From contig JAIWNF010000006.1 in NCBI GenBank assembly GCA_025093555.1, forward strand, positions 62,001 to 126,000: a DNA stretch of 64,000 bases, given 5' to 3'. The translations under genes and the position numbers were made by a program. This DNA is from Circinella umbellata (taxonomy: Eukaryota; Mucoromycota; Mucoromycetes; Mucorales; Lichtheimiaceae). Below are positions 34,466 through 47,722 of the stretch, in pieces. Below the pieces are notes generated by a model. It was not told the origin of the DNA. It did no database searches and was given only the letters and a program-made list of their open reading frames with translations. The first letter of the stretch is position 1. Each line of letters begins with the position of its first letter.

Positions 34466-36587
34466 ATGGAAACTCAATCGACACCACCCTCTCATTCAAT
34501 CAATAAAACGTCATTGGAATCTATGACTACTGAGAAAGTAAATGTTAAATGGCATGGTTCAATGACACCGAATGAACAAAAAGAAAAACAGCAGCAAAAA
34601 CAACCAACAGGATACAAAACACTTGATCAAGAAATAACCGAAACTTTAATAGCAAAAAACAACGATACAAAAGAACCGATAAATTATATTCGTTCTGCCA
34701 GGCTGTATTCTTGTCAGGGACATCAACAGAAAGCAGTTACTGTATTACGGGAAGGTTTAAGCATTGTTACAGACAGCGAACATCATCTTATGCTTCAACA
34801 AGAGATGGATATAATCAAGTCAAGACTAAAACGAAAAATTGATTTTATTGCGCAATGTCCATATGAAATTATTCATAATATTGTAGGAAGGGTTGCTTCT
34901 TATAATAAGAACATGATATTAGTATGTTCAAAAGTTTCCACGACCTGGCATCAAAAGTTGTTAAATCAAAAACAAATATGGCGTAGAATTGAACTTGACG
35001 ACAGTGAATTTGGCAACAATATCCATCAGATATTGCCTAATATATCAAACCTTATTGAACATCTGAGTATCTTTATAACTGACGGTTCAGCTTATAAACG
35101 ACACATGAAGGCTTTCAAAAAATATTCTTTCAATGCTCTGAAATCACTCAAAATAAAAGCTGGTTCTAACTGTAAGTTTAATTTAGAATATACAATATTA
35201 AAGAAAAAAAAAACTAGAACAAAAGAAAATTTACTATTTATATTTAGTAGAACAAGAAGATGTTCAATTACTCAGTGACGACCTTTTTGTCATTTTACCA
35301 AATGTTGCAAGGACGTTGGAAAAATTGGAACTAGAAATGCCATCATGCGAAGAAATTTCCATGGAATGGCTTTTAACGACATGTTCAAAGCTTACAAAGA
35401 TTCGCCTTGATGTATATACTCTTGCGGACGATAATATTGACGAGATACAAGTTCCGGATACTATGTCTTTGACCGTACTTGACCTGGTGACTAGTGAAAC
35501 AATACCCACGCCAGTTCTTGAATCCCTCTTTCGTCACTCACCACATCTCCGATCTCTCAATTTATATTCAACGATGGAACATAATATGTTGGAAATACTT
35601 GATGATATGTGCCCTGAACTAACAGAAATCAGAATATATGACACCAGACCTTTGCATTATAATTTTTCAGATATATCGAAACCTACTACGATAAAGCCTA
35701 AAGGGGGCTTACGACATTTAAAGGTTGACAACATTCAATCGGCAATACCTCTTGACTTTCGGTTGGCCAAAAGTAGTGACACCTTACAAACACTATCTCT
35801 CGCAATACATCCTTTAATTGGCCATATTAAAACACTCGATGATTGGAGACCATTTTCTTTATATACAATGACTCAACTGAATACTCTTGAAATAAGTACT
35901 GGACCTCCAGCATTTTGTCAACTTCTACCGACTATTTTATCACGTACGCCAGCACTACAAAAACTTTCTTTATTTTCACTTTTAATTGCTCATGATGATC
36001 AAGCTACTCGTGACGCTTTATTTGATGCCATTGGAAATCTTACTCAACTTGTTAATCTGGAAATAGTTAATGTACAAATAAACGGCCATGGTTTTGAAAG
36101 GATGTTAATGAAACAAGGGACATATACAGCAACAATAACACAAGAAGAAGAAAATATCAAGAGAAATAATACTAGTAACTCACAACAGCCGCATATCACT
36201 AATGATACTAATAATAGTATTACTACCGGGTTACAATATTTATGTATTGATTACTGTCGTGGATTTAAAGGGTGTATGCTCCAGAGTATTGCAAAAATTA
36301 AAACTTTGAATCAAATCAGTGTTATTTCAACGGAAGAAGATCAAGTAAGTGAAGCTGATCTGGGAGATTTTATCCATTCGCTCTACGACAATTTGCCCCT
36401 AGTAACAACGCTCCACTTCGATAACATGCCTTTTACAACCGACATTGCAAAGAGCATGACTAAATGGGATCCGAAACGGTTTACAAAAATTAAATTGGGA
36501 GAAGGGATGATATATAACTTTGGTACTAAATGTGCTGTTAAAGAAATATTGAATGATCATTTTAGTATAAAATTTGAGAATGCATAA
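34466..36587 (+). CDS. TPR-like / F-box / leucine-rich repeat protein
   Basis: Two exons (34466-35171, 35248-36587) give 681 residues. A helical TPR-like stretch lies near residues 70-115 (NYIRSARLYSCQGHQQKAV). An F-box-like motif follows at about 124-165 (DFIAQCPYEIIHNIVGRV, then VCSKVSTTWHQKLL, IWRRIEL). The rest is LRR-type repeats (LRSLNLYS, LTEIRIYD, LNTLEIST, LQKLSLFS, LVNLEIVN). This architecture matches substrate receptors of SCF ubiquitin ligases, a family strongly expanded in Mucoromycota; the target is unknown. A Gln/Asn-rich insert sits at about residues 555-580. The start is the first ATG after a TATA-poor leader; no in-frame upstream ATG is convincing. Confidence 0.88.
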
Positions 36588-36994
36588 CAAGTTGAATTAC
36601 TATATTTATGTTTTTGTATAATATGTAATTTTAGTGACTGATATAATAAAAATTGTGTATATTGAATAATAAATTAAGATGAATGTTCCAATAATCTATC
36701 AAATCCTTTGTTGATAAGGAGAGAAGAATAACTTTAATAGTTTATAATATTTTAATACGTACAGTACGTAGTAATAAAAATCATTTATTTAGAGTAAAAA
36801 TGAATCCACACAAAATATTGCATTTAGTAATGATATTGAAAAACAAAACTTTGTTATTTGTACATACGTATAATTTACATTATTTACAACGAAATATACA
36901 TATATTATAGAGAAAGAAAGGGAGGGGGGGGAGAAAGAAATATACAATTTGATAATCTTATGGTCATTGCGTCAAGTGTCAAAAAAAAAAAGAT
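36588..36994. other. convergent 3' intergenic region
   Basis: Between the F-box gene and the TFIIS-M gene. Holds AATAAA-type signals (about 36648, 36667) and two TACGTA sites, and no coding sequence. Confidence 0.6.
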
Positions 36995-37685
36995 TCATGG
37001 TCGATCTTCATCTGGATTATCTTGATTTCGATGACGTGGTTGAATATGATCATGAAAAATACTGTCCATAATAGAACGTCTTCTTATATGTTCTTCTTCT
37101 ATTCTTAATTCTGGTTTTGCCATATCATCTACTGACTAATATATATATTAAGATGCTATTAAAAAGACTTCTTATTTACATTTATAATGGTGATCGAAGG
37201 AAAAAAAAGATAATATATACCATTTGAGCAAATTGAGAAGGAGTTATAACACCTGAGACTACATGTCGTCTTAATATATCATTATCTTTTAAGTTGAACA
37301 AATGAGATCGGATAGATTCTTTATAAGCCCCGTCTACTTTATTATTATGTGATTCATAAATTTGTTGTTCAATTGCTTCTGCAACACCTTCTATAATGAT
37401 GATGAAGAAAGGTGATAGAAACGAAAAAAGAATATAATTAATCAATTAAGGAGAGATTGAAGGGAGAATTAAAATTATAAAGAAAATCTGTTATATGTAC
37501 CAGAAGAAGTGCCAAGAGCTTCCTGCAGCAACTGAGTACCTATAAAAATGATGCATGAATGACGACGAACAGCAGCGACAAGGTTAGATCTTATTAACTT
37601 TTTTCTATAAAATCTTTTCTCCTTATCGATGTAGTTTTTCTCGATTGTCATAAAAATCATCACCTTTATTTCGAATAGGATCCAT
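36995..37685 (-). CDS. small TFIIS central-domain protein
   Basis: Four exons (37685-37664, 37539-37501, 37390-37221, 37135-36995) yield 123 residues in frame. MDPIRNKGTQLLQEALGTSS, then GVAEAIEQQIYE, YKESIRSHLFNLKDND, LRRHVVSGVITPSQFAQM and VDDMAKPELR cover the whole TFIIS middle domain that docks on RNA polymerase II. The C-terminal zinc ribbon that inserts into the polymerase funnel is absent: after the domain only a charged tail (HIRRRSIMDSIFHD..) remains. An N-terminal LW domain is also not seen, although an upstream exon could exist, since reading stays open before the ATG. Either a regulatory TFIIS-M-only protein or a fragment of a Bye1-like gene. Confidence 0.72.
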
Positions 37686-37917
37686 TAAATTCTTTCCAAT
37701 AACTTTTTTTAATAAAATGAAAGAAACAAAGAAAGAAGAAAGTGTTGAACAAGGGAGATCATTTTTTCTTTCAAAAGAAAAAGATGTCCGATTAGGAAAT
37801 TTATGATTCGATTGGCTCAAAAATTCATTATTGCCCCCTAATTTTTTTTTTAATTCTTTTTTCTCTTTTCTACAACCAGAGCTACCAAGCAACAATTTTT
37901 AATTTTTAGGTATTGAA

Positions 37918-38267
37918 ATGTATGCTCCATCACCAACTCATTCAACTTCAAGCCATTCTTCTTCACCATCACAACAAGGTCAAGGAAATAATAATGGAAA
38001 ACCACCTACTGAATCCATTCCTAATGACATTGGTAACTATTATACTTAAAATGTAGGGGTTTGAGATTGAAAAAAAAAAAAAGTTATGTACTAGAAAAAC
38101 CATATCTTCTGAAATTGTAATTTTATATAGCATCTGCATATAAACGCCAAAAGGATGGTCAATTACTATGGTTTGCAGCACCACCAACTCATGTGATGCC
38201 CCTGTCACAACCAGCTCATTCAGTCGCTTATCTCAATTGGCTCAACAACAAGAACAAAAACCTATAA
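37918..38267 (+). CDS. hypothetical protein, possibly lacking upstream exon
   Basis: Exons 37918-38032 and 38131-38267 join to 83 residues: a Ser/Thr/Gln-rich N terminus, then ASAYKRQKDGQLLWFAAPP and HVMPLSQPAHSVAYLNWL, which look like a conserved domain I cannot name. A good acceptor (TTTTTAG) directly precedes the codons before the ATG, so the true first exon may lie upstream. Divergent from the TFIIS-M gene with 232 bp between starts. Moderate confidence in existence, low in the exact start. Confidence 0.55.
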
Positions 38268-38416
38268 CAAGAACAACGTCTATGAACACTAACTTCAAAA
38301 CAAATATAAACATCTTTCCCAACTTTTTTTTTCTTTCGTTTTCTTTCTTTCGTTCTTAATTTTTACTCATCTCTTTTTTTTTCTTTAACACATATCATAT
38401 TACAAAAAAAAACATA

Positions 38417-38722
38417 ATGCTTTCATGTATTATTACTACTTCTCCACGTATTATGGTACAACAACATCGTCCAATGATGATGTTTATTGCAAGTACTCGA
38501 CCCTATACCATGACACCTTCGGTTCCACAATCTGGTAGTGAAGGAGCAATTAAAAAGGAAGATAATGATATACATTCTCTTTACAACAAGGATAATGTTT
38601 CTATGCTTGAAGTTGATCATCATGATTCAACTCAACATCGTTCTTTATCTGATGGTTCAAATCATTCTGGTGAATCTGCCGATTCTTTTAGTCCTAGTTT
38701 TAATACTGTTTTTGACGAGTAA
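38417..38722 (+). CDS. small hypothetical ORF
   Basis: 101 codons with a Met/Ile-rich N terminus (MLSCIITTSPRIMVQQHRP) that could be a weak mitochondrial signal, then an acidic, Ser/His-rich tail ending FSPSFNTVFDE. Preceded by a pyrimidine tract. No family recognised. It could be a 3' exon of the gene at 37918 (reading in another frame) or an independent small protein. Confidence 0.35.
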   Translation: MLSCIITTSPRIMVQQHRPMMMFIASTRPYTMTPSVPQSGSEGAIKKEDNDIHSLYNKDNVSMLEVDHHDSTQHRSLSDGSNHSGESADSFSPSFNTVFDE

Positions 38723-39174
38723 AAAAATTATTCCTCTTTATCCACTGATATCAACTCTCTTTTCTTGTACATATCTTTTTTACACATGCACACTCACACA
38801 CACTCACTCACACAGAAGCAACAAATCCTTTGTCCTTTTCCCCACTTTAGTTTAACTTTCAAAGTTTGTTTGTCCATTCTTCGTCATATTGAAATCACAC
38901 CCATACAAAAAAAATGTGGGAACCAATCATGCAAATTATATATATATTTATGAATTTAGTATTATTTCATTATTAAAATATTTATATAATACACACATGA
39001 TGTTTTCTGTCCTTTTGATTGTGGAATGCAAAAAGAAAAAGGGGAGTAGTAGTAGTAATAGTAGTAGCTGGTTGGTGAGGCGAAGAGTTTGTTAGAACAA
39101 AAAAAAAAGAATTCAAAAAGACAACAGGAGAAAGGAAAAAAGAAGAAGGGTATAAGTATAAATTTACAAAACAT
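38723..39174. other. convergent 3' intergenic region
   Basis: 3' flank of the small ORF and of lipin. Simple CACTCA repeats near 38785-38815 and AGT repeats near 39045-39068. No gene. Confidence 0.6.
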
Positions 39175-42100
39175 TTATATAAAAGGAATACTATCTAAAT
39201 CCAATTCTTCATCTTCATCCTCTAATTCAAAAGTTTCAGAAGGTTCTTCTCCTTTACTATTTGTTCTTGATAATGTTGCTGGATGATCTAAAAGCTCTTC
39301 GGATAATGAAGATTTACGTGTTGCAAATGTTCTTGATAGCACCCCACCAAATCCAGTTGTCATTTTATTCATTAAACTACTTGAAGATGATGCTGATGAG
39401 GGTACTGGCGGTGTCAATATAGTAGTATCACTATGATTAGGTCCTGTTATTAAATTATCGGGGGAGTGATGGTGTATCGTGCTAGGTTGTTGCTTTTCAC
39501 TATTGTTATTTTTATCATCATCATGACTTGTTGGAGAAGCAGATCGTACATTTTCTGTTGGACTTGTTCTACCACTACGTGTTATACTAATCAACGAAGG
39601 TGTTGATGTTGAAAAGTGTTTTGTTCCTAATCTACTTGATAAGCCTGTTATCGTGTTGTTCATTTCGCTGGTGTTCTTTGTGGTGCTAGTACTTGATGAT
39701 CGTGAAGTAAAGGTTCGAAGAAGAATACTTCGTTGGCGTTGTTTTTGTGCCTCCGATTCAATAATTGATTCACTTGGTAATGATTTGGTAGGGTCTGGTT
39801 TTATTGGTACTGGTTTGGGTGATACCGGAGGGAGTAACGATTCTCTTCTAGTACTACCAGTGGATACATGAGACATTGCTGTGGTTGCTGCCGTCGCTGT
39901 GGATGTTACCGGTGTTGTTTCCCCCTTATTAGACGTAGTATCACCATTTGATAACGGAAGGCTTGAAGAAGTTTCTGATGTCAACCCAGGTATGTCAATT
40001 TCTGGTAAAGGTTGTTTCCAATAATTCCAATCATTAAACTCTTCACCAACATTTTTGTTCTTAACAATTGGAGGGAAAATATGGTCAACCAAATCTGTCA
40101 AATCGATATACGACGATAAAAATCCTAACAATAATTCTAACTTGACATCCCCATTGGGATCAATAGTAAAAATACGTGAGGCAGGTACATCGACACTTCG
40201 ATAAGAAATAGCATCCGTAATACGATTACCAAAGCCGGCATAAAATGGCTTATAGCCACCAAAAAGTCGTTGGATATCTCTCAAACAGGCCATTTTGAAT
40301 ACTTCAGGCTTTCGCATAATCACTTCGCGGTGAAACGACGTGAATAGCCGATCAGGGGACATGATCACCGGACCTGGTGGCAGCTGATATTTACCATCTT
40401 GTTCCACACGCTTCAAGTAATCTCGGGTATAATCTGCTTGACCGATTGCTCGACTGGTTAAGTACAGCATATGGTATCCATTATTGGTGATATCTGTATA
40501 TAACTTGGCAACACCAATATGCGTCCAGTCTTTGCCAATGAAATTAAACACGTGCCCTAAAGCATCCGATTTGGTAATTGTCCCGTCAATGTCAGATATC
40601 ACAATTTGAATATCATAGTCCCAAAAGAAAATTTGTGCTATGCATGTTGCCGTGCCTTGATATTCAGTCGTAACAGAAAATGAAACTGTGTTGGCGCCTT
40701 TTTTCAATCCAAGACTTTTCAATTGGTCGGATGTTAGACGTAATGTTTTTGCATAATTTTTGTGTGGTAATGCAGTGGATGGTAGTGTTGAAAGATTCTG
40801 TTCTAATTGTTGTTCAGTTTGTGAATGATGTTCGTGTTTATGATCAGGGTGCCAGCCAACAGAAGTGGTTGTGGTTGTTGTCGTTAATCGTGTAGTTGTT
40901 TTATTATTATTATTATTGTTCTTTCCTTTTTCATCCTCTGGTGAGACTTCTACCGATTCATCTTTTCCTGTGGTTGAATTTAAATCAGCTGTTGGTCTAG
41001 TAACAGAAGATCGGCTCCACCACTGGCGCCATCCATGTCCAAATAAATAAGATTCACGACTATCAGAATCCTGATCATCTTTTTCATCGTCACCCTTATT
41101 TTGATTGATACTTGACTTTGTCTTTTCGTCGAGTGGCTCGTGGAATAAAAATAAGGATGTAAACAATGGCCCTGTGCGTCCTGCTGCATAGTAACGTCCC
41201 TCATATCGGAATACCAATCGCTTATCATTTAATAGATTAGGATTATGAACAAACGTATCATAGGTAATTTGATATTGATTGAATAATTTTGCATTTTCTT
41301 CTTCTTTTCTTCCAAACGTTGTTAATCCACATAAACTTAATTCGATTCTATATACGATGCCCGGTTCGAGTTGTAATTTTTTCTGTGTCCCGACAATAGA
41401 AGTAGGTGAGGATCGTGATGGTTTTGCTAGTGGTAAACTCGATGACGATAATGATGATGTAGTCGATTGCCTGCGTTTTTTGCCCCAACCCCATTCATTC
41501 GATGCCCTCTCTTTTAACGTTGAGTTTTCCTGGCGCTTCTCATTTATCCCATCCAACTTTTTTTCTTCTTCTCCTTTTTGTTCTTTCTGTTCTTTTCGTT
41601 CTACTTCATTATCGATATTCTTTTCATTGACATCTCTATCACCAATTGATCTTGGTGAACCGACAATATTATTCTGTTGTACAGCTGTACCATGGTTATC
41701 GTCATGATCATCAAGTACGTTGTTCATCTTGTCATGGTGATGATCATGATGGTTGCGATCTTGTTCTTCGTGGCCGTTTTGTGTTTTATAACCAGCAATA
41801 TCCAATACAATTGATTCATGTTCTGCATTTCGTTTTTGTTTTTGTTGCTGTTGCTGCTCTTCAACATGGTTAGTTGAAGGTAAAACACTATTATCCACTT
41901 CCTTGTGTGTGACATCCATCCATATGTTATTGATATCGCCATTTGCTGGTCGGACAATAAATGTTTCCCTAGCAATTGTAGTAGATGTAATAGCTTCTCC
42001 TGGTTGAACACGCTCTAATAAAGTGGAGCCATCATCCAATGGGTATGTATCGTGCCTTGCTTTAGTTTCATCATCGTCTTGTAATGTTAATTTATCAACC

Positions 42101-43102
42101 ATTTTCTCTAAATGATGATTCTTTTGATATGGATCCATTTTTGTAACCACTTTATCCATTTGTTCTTCAATGATAATTTTAGGGGACTGTAGTTCAGCAG
42201 GTATATGTAGTTTGTTGATATCATTTGTTGCTGGTGAATTGTTCGGTAATTCCTGCTGTTTTTCCTTTTTTTCATCTTCATCGTCATCATCAAATTCATC
42301 CTTATCATCTTTTTCTTCCTTCTTTCGATCTATGTAATAGCATATGTATATATTAGTTTTTTTTTGCTCTTTTTTTTTATCAGGAATAAAAAAAATAGTA
42401 TATTCATATAATACCATTTTCATTTTTTGCTTTTCTTGATTGATCTTTAGATTCACCAATATCCAAATAAGGTGGTTCCTATTGTAGCGATTTAATCATA
42501 GCTAAGTTACTCTTGTCAAAATTGAAATTTAAAACGATTTTTTTTCCCTTATTTTTTTTTTTCCTTACCTCACCCGTTTTGGTTTCATCTACTGCTTCCA
42601 ACAATGGTGAAGTCTGGAATTCTTCGGGTACTTCATGTTCTGTCTCAAAAACAAAAAATGCTTCACCAGCTTCACCAAGTTTCATCATATAAGGTACTAA
42701 TTGATCATTCACTGTAATCATCACCTTTTATCATATATCATAATTTTATATTAAGATGAAAAGATATAATAAAAAGGTAGCAAAAACGAGAAAATTAATA
42801 TAACAGATATCCATACACACTCTATCTCCCTTCTCTCGGTTTTATTTTTTCACACAAGAAACGAAGTGGACAAATAATAATTTATATGCTCAGGTTACCT
42901 TTTTTTCTTGTGGCATAAGTAGAGAGAATTTACCGAATCGAACATGAAATGGTGAACAAGCTAATTCACCATCTTGTTGCTTAACAACAACAATATCCAC
43001 GGCACCGGATAAAGTGGCCGGGTTTAGCTCGTTATATATATTTTGCACTGAACTAAAAAAGTTGCTAATGGAACCCATGTTTAATTTCCCAACAAACGCC
43101 AT
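39175..43102 (-). CDS. PAH1: lipin, Mg-dependent phosphatidate phosphatase (Pah1-like)
   Basis: Four exons (43102-42899, 42724-42569, 42478-42415, 42329-39175) give 1192 residues, larger than yeast Pah1 because of long Asp/Glu, His and Ser/Thr-rich inserts. Lipin_N is at 1-110 (NPATLSGAVDIVVVKQ, LACSPFHVRFGK, KLGEAGEAFFVFET). The HAD catalytic region holds DIDGTITKSD with nucleophile Asp721 and acid/base Asp723, then LYLTSRAIGQADYTRDYL and PPGPVIMSPDRLF. The enzyme converts phosphatidate to diacylglycerol at the ER/nuclear membrane. The C terminus is strongly acidic (EDEDEELDLDSIPFI), as in the Pah1 tail that recruits the Nem1-Spo7 phosphatase; the many Ser/Thr-Pro sites fit phospho-control (inference). 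The Met of MAFVGKL matches the family start. Confidence 0.96.
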
Positions 43103-43407
43103 TTTGTATTATGAATGAACTCTCGAACTGCAACAACACCAAAAGAACTATAGAGAAGAAGAGAGTTGATCGTACTATATAGTTCAGAGATAAAAGAAAA
43201 AGAAGGAGGAGGAAGACGAAAAGGAATACAAGAAGTTTTATATAAGGTGTAGCAATGATTAAACACGATTGCTTTGTTGGGCTGTAAGTGGTATGGGAAG
43301 GAAAAAGAGAGAAAGGTAAAAGGGAGGTTTATAATTCAATAGATAAAATGAGGAGAGAAAGAGAGACCGTGTTGGGGATCTGACAACAACAAACCAATTA
43401 ACAAACT
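43103..43407. promoter_or_regulatory. lipin upstream region
   Basis: 305 bp between the lipin start and the EDEM stop (tandem, minus strand). TATATAG at 43178 and 43242 on either strand and purine-rich tracts; no ORF. Confidence 0.4.
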
Positions 43408-46400
43408 TTAAAAAACAATAAAATTATGCACAATTTCACCATGCAATTTAATATGAATGGGTCTACTCCACTTTTTGTTACCAGTAGACAATAAATCATC
43501 ACGATATGGCGCGATTAAATCTACCTTGACATTTTTACCATTCTCTTTCGATGTTTCGTCAAATGCGATCATATTGATTCCATCATCAAGTGAAACTGTC
43601 ATGCTTGGTATTGTCATCATGGTAATATCATCATTACTATTGTCCGCCATGGCTCGGAACCATGTTCCGGAATCATCGTTATTTACAAAAATCACCGCCC
43701 TTGCTCCTGCTTCTTGTGCCCATTTCACTTTAGTTGTAAAGGTACATCCGCCACGACTCAATATTAATAATTTGCCATCAATTTTTTCACGTTCTTTAGA
43801 ATCTGTATACTGTTCACAAGCTAATAGACCTCTTTCATTGTTCAAAAAATAAACCAAATCTAGATTTTTTGTATTCGTAGAATGGCCACCATCGTTATCA
43901 TCACCATCATTATCATGTGAAAAACTGGTTCCAAATGTTGAAGCAATGCCTTGGAAATTTTGGGATACATTGTCGCCATAAAGTCGTATTTCAATAATAT
44001 CACCTTTTTGCTGCTGCTGCTGTTGCTGCTGATCAGGAACTTGGTCGTCTCCATGATCGAGTTCAATTATAGAAGAAGCATGTTGAAGATAGGGTTCAAT
44101 AGCATCCATGGTAACCAACATGACATCATTTTCGGAAAGTCTATATTTGTTATATGTCCCGTTGTTATAGCAATAAGTGAATGAATGGATCAATGATTGT
44201 TTTTTCTTTTGCACATTATATCGTTTATCACTTCACCTCACTTTATAGAAATATATTTATCACCCTAGATTCATCTAAACCCTCTTTCTTTTTACGTGCA
44301 TGAAAAATTTACCTTATGTTCGGATCAACTGTTCATTATATTTTAAGCATAGAAAGTTCACATATAGACAGACAGAGAAAATACCCAATAAAAAAAAAAG
44401 AAACATAAAAAAAAAGACAAAAAATGAGCAAACTTTTACTCTATAATATTACGGAATATTAAAAAAGGAAAATAACAACACTAATTCATTGAATGGGAAT
44501 GTGATAAAATATATGTACAAATGTAATGTGTCTATAATGTTGTTATAGTAAAAATAATAGCAAAAAAAAGAGAAAGAGTAAAAGGGACAGAAACAATGGA
44601 TAGGAAAAAGAAAGGGCGAGGGATGGGATGTACTATTATGGATATATGTGTGTATATAAAATGAATAAATAAAGAAAAGATGATCAAGAAAACTAACCTC
44701 GGGTTACTTGAAATCCTCCACCTGTACCATGTGGACGTTTTGTAATTTCAAGTTTTAATCCTGAAAGTGATTTGGCTAAAAATCCTCCAACAAGTTCAAC
44801 GAATTTAGGTGATTGACGATTTAACTTATGGGTCCGTGCGTCAGTATTAAATGTCAACTCAAAAGTTTGTTGTTGCCGATATTGTGTATCTGCTTGGATT
44901 GTTTGAGGTGATGTACAATATCCATCTGGGTTCAGCATGTTGTATAATGAAATAGGTTCTTCGTTATGTTCATGGTTATTATTATCGTTGCTACCCACAA
45001 TGGCTGCTGCAAAATCGGTTCCAGGTCGATACGGAATAGATGACATGTCTAAATTATGTGGATGTTGAATATAATGCTGTTTATTTGTGCGGATATTATG
45101 TAAAAGGCATACAGAGTCGTCTATTTTTTTGGCATCTTTTGTGGAGGGAGTATTTTTCAGATATCGGCCAGCCAATGGTAAAAAATGTCCCTCTAATAAA
45201 ATTCGATTGATTATTAGTAATGTTATGAATTTTTTTTCTCTTTTTTTTTTGTCGTAATACTATTTACAAAATATAATTACCAGTTGTAAAAACAAAATTT
45301 GAGTCTATCTTATTGAATATATTATCTATATATGATAGAAAGAGTATTAAATATTTCATATTTTTCCTTTACTTTTCTTTAAAGTCATATATATATACTT
45401 TACCTGTGTCAAAAAGGAGGTAAAGGTATTTAAGAGTCTCACTTAGAAGAAAACTTTCCATCCGATCCTCCAAGCGTCCTGTCCTGACATCACCAATCGA
45501 AGCAAACCCACATGGTAACCTTGTCCGATTATTCAGATCCTCCAAAACCATTTCTCCAACATGTAAATAAAATGGGTCCCTTGTAGCTCGGTATAAATAA
45601 TATGTTGATTCAACAAATTCTGGACGCAATGGATAAAATCCAATATCCACTGTTTTACGATAAAAATCAAAACGTTCCGGTAATGCATGATACCGACGCC
45701 AAATATTATAAAAAACCAAATGTCCATTAATGGCAGACTCAATATCACCATAAAGTACTTGTAATCCGGACCAAAATGAACTTAAACTATCGATCCATGT
45801 GGCCATCAATGCTCCTGAACTCATATGAACATTACGATATAAATACCCAGAAGGATCTCGAACATGTTGCATGATTGCCTTGTAGGCGTCTTCAAACATG
45901 TCCAAATACTCGGGTTCACCAAATAAAACATAGGCCTTGTACAAATATTCAAAATAAGAGTCGATACCAGCTCCTGTGGACGAAGCAGTATGAATCCATT
46001 GACCAGTTTGAATGTTAATGACGTTACCAAGCAGATCGATATCGGATCGTCGATTCCATATTGCTGTCATTGCTTTTTTCGCCACATCCTAAAAAAATAT
46101 TTGTTATTTATTTTTGTAGTGCTATTGTTCCACTCTCAGAAACTTCTATTTTACCTCATAATAACTGTTGTTTGTTAACCTGCTTAATACACCAAATTCT
46201 AGAATTAAACTACCAGCTCCTGCAGTACATGTTTCAACAGTTTCTGTTCGCTGTACACCATAACGAAGATTAACCTATTTATATAATATAATTACTATTG
46301 TTCTCTGTTCCTTTGCTCTATTCTCATACTGATTTGAATAACAATGATAACTTACTCTTGGATAAGGAATCCCAGTTTTAGTATATTGAAATGCGGGTAT

Positions 46401-47446
46401 TAATCTATCTGCTAAATCTTGTGCTAAGCGTAATAGTCCACCATCATATCCTTTAATCGCATAACCATATGTTGGGTCGGAAGCAAGAATATGTGCTGAC
46501 AGCTAAATTTTAAGATTTTAGCTTATTTGGCAGATTATCCCTATATATCATGACACTTTTTTTTTTGATTGTTATTTACCAATCCTCCCAAGATACGAAT
46601 ATTTGATTCGAAAACCTGAACTCTGTTATTTTGATTGAATGATACGTCTCTTAAAACTCTGTTTACTGCGTCTTCAAATACTTCTTTTTCTCCCAAGACC
46701 TATATATATATATATCTCATTCTTGATTAATTTGGACCTGCCCGAGGTTTACTTTTACTAGAATATATATATATTTACCGCAAACGTATCCAATGTGTCA
46801 ATGATTGTTAATAAATAATCACCAAGAATGTCATTAATATTGATGTTACCCCTAAATACATCAAATTAGTAAATTATGAACGAATTATTTTATCCCGTCC
46901 ATTCATCCTTACAAATTTTAAAAATCTTACGGGTTGAGTTTATCACTTCCACGACCGTTGCATAACATTGGATTTAACTATATATGTATTGATTTCTTTT
47001 TAGTAGCCATTTACATGTTCCTTTATGAAATATATGAGCCCGTCGATACATTTACCTCATCTTCTGGATATGCAAAGGTCAAATAATTATCCCAACCATG
47101 AAAAAACATTTCCTATATTTAAAACAATTAGTAATCGAACCTAACTTTCGTTATGCATACTCAATATTTATATTTATCACTTTACTTTTGTCATATTTCT
47201 AATAAACAAACAAATAAATTCAAAGCCAAAGCTTGTGTTAATAGATATATAGAATGACTCAATTATCTATGTATATATAGTGTCTATGTCCACATACTTT
47301 AACTCTAATCTTCGTTGTTCAGTCATTAAATAGTCTGAAGTTTCAGCGACAACTAGTTGTTGTATCCATAATAAAAGACATGTTAATAATAAATATGAAG
47401 TCCAAAGACATGATGGCCATTGAACATGTTGATTCAATGAAAGCAT
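43408..47446 (-). CDS. EDEM-type ER alpha-1,2-mannosidase-like protein (GH47) with PA domain
   Basis: Exons 47446-47298, 47198-47186 (13 nt), 47112-47056, 46977-46931, 46851-46779, 46699-46580, 46502-46356, 46274-46155, 46088-45404 and 45192-44698 stay in frame, followed by a PA-domain exon ending at 43408. The N terminus has a hydrophobic signal ([19 protein letters not shown]). GH47/EDEM blocks: [112 protein letters not shown]. The PA region contains [20 protein letters not shown]. It works in ER-associated degradation by trimming mannose from misfolded glycoproteins. The junction 44698 to about 44180 is unresolved: donor phase 1 finds no matching acceptor, so a tiny exon or two genes are possible. 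Confidence 0.88.
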
Positions 47447-47722
47447 CAGCAAAAAAAAGAAAAGAAATCAGATCCGTTGTTGGCCTTTTCTTCAAAACTG
47501 TTAGGTAACAGAAAAAAAAAAAAGAGCGGTGTTCTGCTGCTTTTGCTCTTTATTAATTAATGCCAGATTTTCACCACGTCATATTACAAAATATTGAATC
47601 CCCCCTCTTTTTGCATTTCTTTTTAAAAGTTAAAGGTATAAAAATATTGTATTTATTTATTCACATATTCATAGAAATATATCATTTTACTACTACTACT
47701 GCTACTATTACTTTAGTATTTA

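Noticed and set aside
40680..41707. Several plus-strand ORFs of 60-140 codons
   Set aside because: They are shadows of the lipin exon; hydrophobic or Val-rich text reflects the opposite strand's Asp/Asn/Thr codons.
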